Below, in pieces: positions 1 to 4,924 of a stretch of 5,041 bases of DNA (within the stretch, counting starts at the first letter, position 1; the number at the start of each line of letters is the position of its first letter). Origin of the DNA: an uncultured Coprococcus sp. (GTDB lineage Bacteria > Bacillota > Clostridia > Lachnospirales > Lachnospiraceae); NCBI GenBank assembly GCA_900557435.1, contig USSH01000201.1, positions 1 through 5,041 of the forward strand, written 5' to 3'. The notes beneath the pieces are model-generated. The model saw only the letters and a program-made list of their open reading frames with translations. It was not told the DNA's origin and did not search any database. Made by a program: the position numbers and the translations under genes.

Positions 1-2
1 CA

Positions 3-509
3 TATGGAAGCAGACTTCATGTAAAAAATGATCAAAAAGCAGAAATGTTTTTGGATATAGTTTCTGAAACAATTGATAATGGTGGAACTGTTGTAATACC
101 ATCATTTGCAGTAGGAAGAACACAAGAAATTTTATATGAACTAAATAACTTAAAAGAAATAAGAAATGATGAAGAATTTAGAAAAAAATACGAAACATTA
201 ATGAGAGTTCCAGTATATGTAGATAGTCCACTTGCAATTTCAGCAACTCAAATTTTCAAAGAAAACATGAACATATTTGATGAAGAAACACAAGAAATAA
301 TAAGAAGAGGGGACAATCCACTAGAATTTCCAGGACTACAATTTACACAAACAGCAGAAGAATCTAAAGCTTTAAATGAAAAAAATGCAGTGGATGACAT
401 GAGAAAGTCTGATGATGGAAGTGAGTTTATCATTGGAACAAATTATAAAAATGTTCATTTTAAACTGATGGAAGATGGACAGTTTCTCATAACAAAAATA
501 AATAATTAA
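3..509 (+). CDS. Beta-CASP MBL-fold hydrolase, 5'-partial and C-terminally truncated or chimeric
   Basis: The reading frame is already open at base 3, so the gene starts upstream of the window; the ATG at 45 is internal. The first visible residues, YGSRLH, are the end of the (E)STYG-R-H motif that follows the metallo-beta-lactamase core in the CPSF-73/YSH1-like (COG1236) family of RNA-processing nucleases. The beta-CASP signature follows: GGTVVIPSFAVGRTQEIL, then VYVDSPLAISAT and DNPLEFPGLQFT. In this family the region after TAEESKALNE normally continues with a SASGMC...GRI-HHL segment and a later VHG motif that supply conserved beta-CASP and metal-binding residues. Here it runs instead into about 40 unfamiliar residues ending FLITKINN and stops. 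The product probably lacks nuclease activity, or the segment is a recombination or assembly junction. Base composition is clearly more A+T-rich than in the genes after 760. Family assignment is confident; intactness is doubtful. Confidence 0.8.
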   Translation, partial: YGSRLHVKNDQKAEMFLDIVSETIDNGGTVVIPSFAVGRTQEILYELNNLKEIRNDEEFRKKYETLMRVPVYVDSPLAISATQIFKENMNIFDEETQEIIRRGDNPLEFPGLQFTQTAEESKALNEKNAVDDMRKSDDGSEFIIGTNYKNVHFKLMEDGQFLITKINN

Positions 510-517
510 CTATTATG

Positions 518-561
518 ATTCCTCAGACATAGTCACATATATGGTGGCTGGTCTGAGGAAT
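518..561 (+). terminator. Hairpin terminator after the MBL-fold gene
   Basis: An 11-base perfect inverted repeat (ATTCCTCAGAC at 518-528, GTCTGAGGAAT at 551-561) starts nine bases after the TAA stop. Inside it a second stem can form (531-536 with 544-549, one G-U pair), giving one long hairpin. It is followed by a broken T tract (TTTGTGTTT) at 562-570. Position and form fit a rho-independent terminator for the upstream gene. The T tract is imperfect, so an attenuator role for the downstream leader is possible but less likely. Confidence 0.7.
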
Positions 562-578
562 TTTGTGTTTATCGTAGA

Positions 579-608
579 TTGATATGTATTTGTGTCAAAA
601 AATATATA
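579..608 (+). promoter_or_regulatory. Candidate sigma-A promoter for the MerR-family gene
   Basis: TTGATA (579-584) is followed after 18 bases by TATATA (603-608); TATAAA at 605-610 overlaps it. It lies just beyond the terminator and upstream of the gene at 761, which is where a promoter is expected. Initiation near 615 would leave a leader of about 145 bases. I found no strong structure or recognised riboswitch in that leader. A+T-rich sequence yields such matches by chance, so this is tentative. Confidence 0.4.
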
Positions 609-747
609 AAAGTGCACATTTGTGAAAGAAAATAGAATGCGAATCGGATTGAGGACAGGAATTAAAGCCATTAGAATTGAAATCAGGACGGGCTGGACAC
701 ATAAAAAAGAATCCAATTGGGGGATAAAAATGCTGATGTTCAGTGTG

Positions 748-754
748 AAGGAGG
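748..754 (+). promoter_or_regulatory. Ribosome binding site deciding the MerR-family start
   Basis: AAGGAGG lies six bases before the ATG at 761. It supports that start over the in-frame ATG at 776, which has no comparable site. Confidence 0.85.
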
Positions 755-760
755 AAAAAG

Positions 761-1462
761 ATGACGGAAAAAATAATGGCGGAAAAAAGTTATAGCATAA
801 GTGAAGCAGCATCGATGGTTGAGGTTGAAACTCATGTACTCAGATATTGGGAAGAGGAACTTGATATCAATATAAAAAGAAATGACATGGGGCACAGATG
901 CTATGATGACAGGGATGTGAAGATACTTCAGAGGGTGAAAATTCTCAAGGATAAGGGAATCCAGCTTAAAGCCATAAAGGATATGGTTCACAGGATGTAT
1001 GAGATGCTGGATGAGGACACTGATTTGAAAAAAGATCAGGTGGATGACAAAACAGGGGAAATAGATAGAGTTATAAACGAAGATAAACTGATCAATATAA
1101 AGTCTATTGATACAATAAGGGTCGATTGCGGCAATAGCAGGGATGCGGTTGATGGCGAAGAGGATTCTGATGCAAGAATAGTTGATTTTAAGATGGCTCA
1201 GTTTCAAAATATCATGGATAAGATCGTGAGTAATTCCATAAAAGACAATATAAAAATGATAACCCAGTCGGTGTCAGGAGCAGTGACGGAGGATGTGGTG
1301 AAACAGCTTGATATGCTCATACAAGAAAAGGAAGAACAGGAGGAGGCGCGTTATAGAAGACTAGACACGACTATAAGAGAACTTCAGCAGACAAGACAGG
1401 AGATTGCGGCTTCAGAAGTGATGGCAAAGAAGCACAGATTTTTCAAGAAAAATAGAAAATAG
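761..1462 (+). CDS. MerR-type helix-turn-helix protein with C-terminal coiled coil
   Basis: The 233-residue cytoplasmic product opens with a MerR-type winged helix-turn-helix: YSISEAASMVEVETHVLRYW (11-30) is the helix-turn-helix, and GHRCYDDRDV (44-53) the wing leading into the dimer helix region (KILKDKGIQLKAIK). The middle, about 85-150, is acidic and low in motifs. The C-terminal third is predicted coiled coil (about 184-218, rich in E, Q and R, including RRLDTTIRELQQTRQEI) and ends in a basic tail, KKHRFFKKNRK. This resembles the Firmicute subgroup with RacA-like or DUF3967-like coiled-coil tails rather than metal- or drug-sensing MerR proteins. There is no C-terminal cysteine metal site or ligand-binding domain in view. 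It probably acts as a dimeric DNA-binding regulator or nucleoid-associated protein; target and signal are unknown. It seems to be transcribed on its own, since the next gene has its own promoter-like sequence. Confidence 0.85.
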   Translation: MTEKIMAEKSYSISEAASMVEVETHVLRYWEEELDINIKRNDMGHRCYDDRDVKILQRVKILKDKGIQLKAIKDMVHRMYEMLDEDTDLKKDQVDDKTGEIDRVINEDKLINIKSIDTIRVDCGNSRDAVDGEEDSDARIVDFKMAQFQNIMDKIVSNSIKDNIKMITQSVSGAVTEDVVKQLDMLIQEKEEQEEARYRRLDTTIRELQQTRQEIAASEVMAKKHRFFKKNRK

Positions 1463-1518
1463 AAAATTAGAAAAATAGAAATAGATATTTTGTTGTTTAT
1501 AAAAACTTCATACACTGT

Positions 1519-1547
1519 CATGGGTATTTCATGTTATAGTATCCATG
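1519..1547 (+). promoter_or_regulatory. Extended -10 promoter overlapped by an operator-like inverted repeat
   Basis: TGTTATAGT (1532-1540) is a good extended -10 element (TG-N-TATAGT) about 22 bases before the kinase start codon; I see no convincing -35. Around it, CATGGGTA (1519-1526) and TATCCATG (1540-1547) form an 8-base inverted repeat with one mismatch that pairs as G-T, spaced by 13 bases. The right half meets the -10 element and covers the expected transcription start. That arrangement fits an operator for a repressor or autoregulator, but no protein can be assigned from sequence alone. Confidence 0.4.
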
Positions 1548-1561
1548 GGAGTTGATAGAAT

Positions 1562-1777
1562 ATGAACATTACAAAAAAAGTAAAGATTATGATCATAGTG
1601 GTGTGGCTTACAACGATAGTGTCTATGGTCATAGGAACATGTATTATAGGAAAATATTTTATAACAGGTGCATATGGCAAGAATCATTCGCTTCAGTTGT
1701 TGTACTCGCAGAATGATCCGTTGAATGACGTATATAAGTCAATATCATCAGCCAGGAAGATGTCATTAACATGGTAA
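1562..1777 (+). CDS. Sensor histidine kinase, N-terminal fragment (frameshifted gene)
   Basis: This 71-residue reading frame is the front end of the histidine kinase that continues from 1771 in another frame. A short basic N-terminus (MNITKKVK) precedes a hydrophobic segment, about residues 9-35, that would be the first membrane helix and signal anchor. The start of an extracellular sensor region follows (SQNDPLNDVYKSI). The last ten residues or so (SSARKMSLTW) are probably read out of frame. A weak GGGAG at 1547-1551, ten bases upstream, supports the start at 1562. The stop at 1775-1777 overlaps the ATG at 1771, so translational coupling is formally possible. A kinase without its first membrane helix would however have the wrong topology, so one interrupted gene is the better reading. 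Confidence 0.65.
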   Translation: MNITKKVKIMIIVVWLTTIVSMVIGTCIIGKYFITGAYGKNHSLQLLYSQNDPLNDVYKSISSARKMSLTW

Positions 1778-3258
1778 AGACTGATCCCGGTTATTATCTT
1801 GATAAATCAAATGCAGAGGATCTCAATAACAAGACATCGGCTAACAATACGAATGTATTGATAAAAGTTGACGATGATTATAAATTTGTTGGCGTGGATT
1901 CATTTTCTGATGCTTTGAAGAGTCAGCTGCAGTTCAATGATAACAGTACAAATATAAGTACCGTAGAAGATGACTCAGCTTCAGAAGATGTAGGCGGTGA
2001 AAATCAGATAAAGGTACAGGAGTATCTGATGACACAGCCATCGATGTATCTGTGTAATCAGATATCATATGTATACCAGGGCAGCAGTGTAGATATATAC
2101 ATGCTTACTTACTATGGAAATTACATGGATAGATTTCGTGGTACGATGATGGGATATATAATCCTTGTGGTCATCATCATGTTCATATTGAGTGGACTTG
2201 TGGCATTGCTCATATATCAGCAGTTTGTAAATCCTCTTGTAAAACTCAAGGAGGCCGCGGAGAAGATGGGGTCCGGCAATCTGGAAGATGAGATTGATAT
2301 AGGACGAAACAGGGAAGATGAGATAGGTGAGCTCTGTGAATCATTTGAGAATATGCGGCAGAGAATGAGTGATTTTGCAAAGGCCAAGATGCAGTATGAG
2401 GAGGAGAACAGACAGCTCATAAGCAATATATCTCATGACCTCAGAACACCTATAACTACTATAAAGGGTTATGTTGAGGGAATAATGGATGGTGTGGCTG
2501 ATACACCGGAAAAACGTGACAGATATCTCAAGATGATATACAGCAAAGCAAATGAGATGGACAGCCTGATAAATGAACTGTCGCTTTATACCAACATCAA
2601 CAACAACGCGATTCCATATGAGTTCCACAGAGTGTCGGTGAAGGATTATTTCAATGATTGTATGGAGGAGGTCCACGCTACTCTGATGTCTAAGAACATG
2701 ACTCTTACATATAGAAATTACTGTGAGGATGATGTCATGGTCATTGTGGATCCTGATCAGCTCAAGAGAGTTATCAACAATATCGTTACCAATTCCATAA
2801 AATATATGGATAAGGAATACGGTCAGGTTGATATAAGCATATATGACAATGAAGCTGAGGTTAAGGTTGCCATCAATGACAATGGACGAGGAATCGATAC
2901 GGAGAGTCTGCCTCATATATTTGACAGGATGTACAGAGCGGACAGTGCTAGACAATCAAGGGGTGGCAGCGGACTTGGACTTGCCATCTGCAAGAAGATC
3001 GTGGAGGAACACGGTGGCAACATATATGCCACAAGTCAGGTTGGAAAGGGTACCACAATAGTATTTACCCTTAAGAAATACGTCCCTAAGGCAGAGAATA
3101 TGGATATGTCTGAGGAAGAATTGGAGTTGCCGGAGGATAACCAGAAAGATAGCCAAAAAGATAACCAGAAAAAGGATGGTCAGAGAAAAAATACATTACA
3201 GATCATAAATCCACTAAAGAAAAGGAGAGATACCGATGAGCAAGATATTGATAATTGA
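1771..3258 (+). CDS. Sensor histidine kinase, main part (HAMP, HisKA, HATPase_c); interrupted by an upstream frameshift
   Basis: In this 495-residue frame, residues 1-123 are the rest of an extracellular sensor domain that I do not recognise, acidic and rich in Ser and Asn. Residues 128-149 are the second membrane helix, about 150-205 the HAMP linker, and about 212-275 the dimerisation domain with SHDLRTP and phospho-accepting His222. The ATP-binding domain follows: N-box NNIVTNS with Asn341, G1 DNGRGI (370-375), F-box HIFDRMYR, and G2 GGSGLGLAI (398-406). A charged tail of about 58 residues ends the protein. The true gene begins at 1562. The frame used here stays open upstream of the ATG back to 1738 and reads sensibly as SQEDVINMVKTDPGYY, so ATG 1771 is probably internal. 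A one-base deletion (or equivalent) near 1740-1752 would explain the split; the intact protein would have about 565 residues. It would phosphorylate the regulator encoded next. All catalytic boxes are intact. Confidence 0.85.
   Translation: MVKTDPGYYLDKSNAEDLNNKTSANNTNVLIKVDDDYKFVGVDSFSDALKSQLQFNDNSTNISTVEDDSASEDVGGENQIKVQEYLMTQPSMYLCNQISYVYQGSSVDIYMLTYYGNYMDRFRGTMMGYIILVVIIMFILSGLVALLIYQQFVNPLVKLKEAAEKMGSGNLEDEIDIGRNREDEIGELCESFENMRQRMSDFAKAKMQYEEENRQLISNISHDLRTPITTIKGYVEGIMDGVADTPEKRDRYLKMIYSKANEMDSLINELSLYTNINNNAIPYEFHRVSVKDYFNDCMEEVHATLMSKNMTLTYRNYCEDDVMVIVDPDQLKRVINNIVTNSIKYMDKEYGQVDISIYDNEAEVKVAINDNGRGIDTESLPHIFDRMYRADSARQSRGGSGLGLAICKKIVEEHGGNIYATSQVGKGTTIVFTLKKYVPKAENMDMSEEELELPEDNQKDSQKDNQKKDGQRKNTLQIINPLKKRRDTDEQDIDN
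3136..3171 (+). repeat. Three 12-base tandem units in the kinase tail
   Basis: GATAACCAGAAA (3136-3147), GATAGCCAAAAA (3148-3159) and GATAACCAGAAA (3160-3171) encode DNQK-DSQK-DNQK; a degenerate fourth unit, KDGQ, follows. The first and third units are identical. They lie in the charged, probably disordered C-terminal tail beyond the ATP-binding domain. Such short repeats can vary in copy number in frame by replication slippage without harming the catalytic domain. Confidence 0.75.
3221..3227 (+). promoter_or_regulatory. Ribosome binding site of the response regulator, inside the kinase gene
   Basis: AAAGGAG lies eight bases before the ATG at 3236, within the last codons of the kinase. With the 23-base gene overlap it supports one message and coupled translation of the two proteins. 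Confidence 0.75.
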
Positions 3259-3925
3259 AGATGAACTCAGTATAGCAGAGCTTGAGAGAGACTATCTGGA
3301 GCTGAATGATTTTGAAGTAGAGATAGAGACGAATGGACTAAAGGGGCTTGAGAAAGCACTTAATGAAGAGTATAGTCTGGTTATTTTGGATCTCATGCTC
3401 CCAGAGATGGATGGATTCGAGATATGCCGTCAAATAAGAGAGAAGAAGGACATACCTATCATCATGGTAACGGCAAAGAAGAATGATATCGACAAGATCA
3501 GAGGTCTTGGCCTTGGTGTTGATGACTATGTGACCAAGCCGTTCAGCCCTAGTGAACTGGTTGCAAGAGTAAAGGCTCATATATCGAGATATGAGAGACT
3601 GGTAGGTTCAACGGCTCTTAAGAATGATGTCATTGAGATCAGAGGTCTTAAGATCGATAAGACTGACAGAAGAGTGTATGTTGATAATGAAGAAAAAGTA
3701 TTTACCAATAAGGAATTTGATATTCTGTGTTTCCTTGCCAGCAACCCGAATAAGGTATTCTCCAAGGATGAGTTGTTCAGCAAGATCTGGAATATGGACA
3801 GCATAGGCGATATAGCAACGGTTACTGTACATATCAAGAAGATAAGAGAGAAGATCGAGTTTGATACCTCAAATCCACAGTACATAGAGACTGTATGGGG
3901 CGTCGGTTACAGATTCAGGATGTGA
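3236..3925 (+). CDS. OmpR/PhoB-family response regulator
   Basis: The 229-residue protein has the usual length and layout of the family. The receiver domain (about 1-115) has the acidic pair Glu8-Asp9, phospho-acceptor Asp52 in VILDLMLPEMDG, Thr79, Tyr98 and Lys101 (TKPF). The winged-helix DNA-binding domain (about 130-229) includes TNKEFDIL, VTVHIKKIREKI and the closing VWGVGYRFRM. All switch residues are present, so it should be phosphorylated by the cognate kinase and act as a transcription factor on unknown targets. The gene overlaps the kinase by 23 bases. The kinase-then-regulator order is the less usual one; most Firmicute pairs of this type have the regulator first. Its TGA stop falls inside the left arm of repeat element A. 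Confidence 0.95.
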   Translation: MSKILIIEDELSIAELERDYLELNDFEVEIETNGLKGLEKALNEEYSLVILDLMLPEMDGFEICRQIREKKDIPIIMVTAKKNDIDKIRGLGLGVDDYVTKPFSPSELVARVKAHISRYERLVGSTALKNDVIEIRGLKIDKTDRRVYVDNEEKVFTNKEFDILCFLASNPNKVFSKDELFSKIWNMDSIGDIATVTVHIKKIREKIEFDTSNPQYIETVWGVGYRFRM

Positions 3926-3944
3926 TAAGAAAGCCCCAGACGGC

Positions 3945-3985
3945 GAACATGCAGCGTTCATGCTTGCATGAAACGCTGCATGTTC
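3945..3985 (+). other. Long perfect hairpin within repeat copy A
   Basis: GAACATGCAGCGTT (3945-3958) pairs perfectly with AACGCTGCATGTTC (3972-3985). After a single bulged A at 3971 the helix continues with CATG/CATG (3959-3962 with 3967-3970), closed by a CTTG loop (3963-3966). That is 18 base pairs with one bulge. The segment is absent from copy B, so it is either an insertion in A or a loss in B. Confidence 0.75.
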
Positions 3986-3998
3986 ATCGGATGGGCAG

Positions 3999-4044
3999 AT
4001 ATTCATGAGCATGTATGCCGATAGGCAGGAATGCGAATGAATAT
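3999..4044 (+). other. Hairpin with tandem G-A mismatches within repeat copy A
   Basis: ATATTCAT (3999-4006) pairs with ATGAATAT (4037-4044). GA (4007-4008) faces GA (4035-4036), in the orientation of tandem sheared G-A pairs. GCAT (4009-4012) pairs with ATGC (4031-4034). GTA faces GGA as an internal loop, then TGCC (4016-4019) pairs with GGCA (4024-4027) around a GATA loop. Purine-rich internal loops of this sort are more typical of folded RNA than of a simple DNA palindrome. Copy B keeps the 3' strand but not the 5' strand. Confidence 0.6.
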
Positions 4045-4101
4045 GCGATTACGGGAACGCCGGAGGCGTGGAGTAATCGCAGAGCTTTCTTATCACATTT
4101 A

Positions 4102-4198
4102 TGATAAGCCCCAGACGGCGAAGATACAGTGGGATGCGAATGGATATGCGATTACGGGAACACCAGAGGCGTGGAGTAATCGAGGAGCTTTAGTATCA
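4102..4198 (+). repeat. Palindromic structured repeat element, copy B (short form)
   Basis: This 97-base relative of copy A begins six bases after A ends. It shares AGCCCCAGACGGCGAA (4107-4122) and the 65-base right part (4134-4198, seven differences). It lacks the long hairpin and the 5' strand of the tandem G-A hairpin. Its ends are TGATA-AGC and GCTTTAG-TATCA, so the terminal helix forms with four unpaired bases on the right. The CGATTAC/GTAATCG helix (4149-4155 with 4176-4182) is kept, but the inner helix has gained an A-C mismatch (4162 against 4170). The stretch also reads as an open peptide, DKPQTAKIQWDANGYA followed by ITGTPEAWSNRGALVSIK, with no convincing start site. Confidence 0.7.
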
Positions 4199-4208
4199 AT
4201 TAAATAAT

Positions 4209-4213
4209 AGGAG
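4209..4213 (+). promoter_or_regulatory. Ribosome binding site of the pseudouridine synthase gene
   Basis: AGGAG lies nine bases before the ATG at 4223, just downstream of repeat copy B, and fixes that start. I see no convincing promoter between 3926 and 4208, so the message may come from the two-component operon through the repeats, or from a promoter I cannot recognise. Confidence 0.7.
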
Positions 4214-4222
4214 ATACATTAG

Positions 4223-4924
4223 ATGAAATTAAATATTTTACATGATGACAGTGATATCATTGTGGCTGTGAAACCATGTGGTGTGCCGACACAGCCGGAC
4301 AAGACCAATTCCGAGAGCATGGTGAGCATGCTTAAGCTTAGAATATATGAGAGAGAAAACAGAAAAGAAGAGCCATATCTTGTTCCTATACACAGACTGG
4401 ACAGACCTGTCGGAGGCGTTATGGTATTTGCAAAGACTCCGGAGGCGGCAGCAGCTCTCTCAAAGCAGAGTGAGGATGGCTCCATGATGAAGTATTATCA
4501 GGCGATACTCACAGGAGAACTTCCAAATGATCAGGGAATGTTGAAGGACTACTTGCTCCATGATACGAAGGACAACGTGACAAAGGTTGTGGACAAGGAT
4601 ACACTGGGGGCAAAGTACTCGGAGCTGGAGTACGAGGTACTGGATGTCATGGACACGGACGAAGGAGTGCTCTCATATGTACTTGTGGAGCTTATAACAG
4701 GAAGACATCACCAGATCAGAGCACAGTTTGCAAAGAGAAAATGCGGCATATGGGGTGACACAAAGTACAATCCAAAGTTTCAGAAGACAAAGAAGAAATA
4801 TAAAGAGATAGGACTTCACGCATCAAGATTGGAATTCGACCATCCGACCACAGGTGAGCACATGGTGTTCAAGCATGAGCCGGAGGGCGGCGCATTTGCC
4901 ATTCTGGATCTGGATGAGTTCTAA
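4223..4924 (+). CDS. RluA-family RNA pseudouridine synthase
   Basis: The 233-residue product is a single catalytic domain with no N-terminal S4 domain. It opens with the family's DDSDIIVAVKPCGVPTQPD segment (8-26). The catalytic motif is HRLDRPVGGVMVFAK (57-71), in which Asp60 is the expected nucleophile. KYYQAILTGE, the RNA-binding TGRHHQIRAQFA motif and the late LHASRLEFDHPTTGE motif follow in the usual order. Such enzymes isomerise particular uridines in ribosomal or transfer RNA to pseudouridine; the target cannot be told from sequence alone, so no gene symbol is given. The length is normal for the S4-less members, and nothing looks broken. It is separated from the response regulator by about 300 bases of repeat elements, which argues against a functional link with the two-component system. 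Confidence 0.92.
   Translation: MKLNILHDDSDIIVAVKPCGVPTQPDKTNSESMVSMLKLRIYERENRKEEPYLVPIHRLDRPVGGVMVFAKTPEAAAALSKQSEDGSMMKYYQAILTGELPNDQGMLKDYLLHDTKDNVTKVVDKDTLGAKYSELEYEVLDVMDTDEGVLSYVLVELITGRHHQIRAQFAKRKCGIWGDTKYNPKFQKTKKKYKEIGLHASRLEFDHPTTGEHMVFKHEPEGGAFAILDLDEF

Larger units (their letters stand above)
3923..4095 (+). repeat. Palindromic structured repeat element, copy A
   Basis: This 173-base unit is bounded by perfect 12-base inverted arms, TGATAAGAAAGC (3923-3934) and GCTTTCTTATCA (4084-4095). Inside lie AGCCCCAGACGGCGAA (3932-3947), shared with copy B; a long hairpin at 3945-3985; a second at 3999-4044; and a third, GCGATTAC (4045-4052) with GTAATCGC (4073-4080), enclosing ACGCC/GGCGT. 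With the arms paired, these form a four-helix, cloverleaf-like fold. Bases 4031-4095 match 4134-4198 of copy B at 58 of 65 positions. The element could be a non-autonomous mobile element (MITE-like), an extragenic palindromic repeat or a structured RNA. No T tract follows, so it is not a standard terminator. I see no clear target duplication. The family is not recognised. Confidence 0.75.

Noticed and set aside
637..795. Open frame of 52 codons (MRIGLRTGIKAI...) in the leader, running over the MerR-family start.
   Set aside because: It has only a weak purine-rich stretch upstream, overlaps the well-supported gene at 761 in another frame, and shows no recognisable motif.
740..1207. Long antisense open frame opposite the MerR-family gene.
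   Set aside because: It is a frame shadow of a gene with clear helix-turn-helix sequence; its residues look like reverse-complement noise and it has no ribosome binding site.
1440..1490. AAATAG-rich run at the end of the MerR-family gene as a functional repeat.
   Set aside because: It is low-complexity A-rich sequence encoding and following the basic tail; the units are irregular and no hairpin forms.
1735..1777. Programmed -1 ribosomal frameshifting to join the two kinase frames.
   Set aside because: The direction is right, but no X-XXY-YYZ slippery heptamer or clear downstream stimulatory hairpin is visible in the overlap.
2341..2955. 204-codon antisense open frame opposite the kinase gene.
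   Set aside because: The sense strand here encodes the kinase dimerisation and ATP-binding boxes; the antisense product has no recognisable domain.
3945..3985. Rho-independent terminator of the two-component operon.
   Set aside because: The hairpin is strong but is followed by ATCGGATGGG, not a T tract.
3923..4198. CRISPR array.
   Set aside because: There are only two diverged copies of unequal length, with internal palindromes and no regular spacers.
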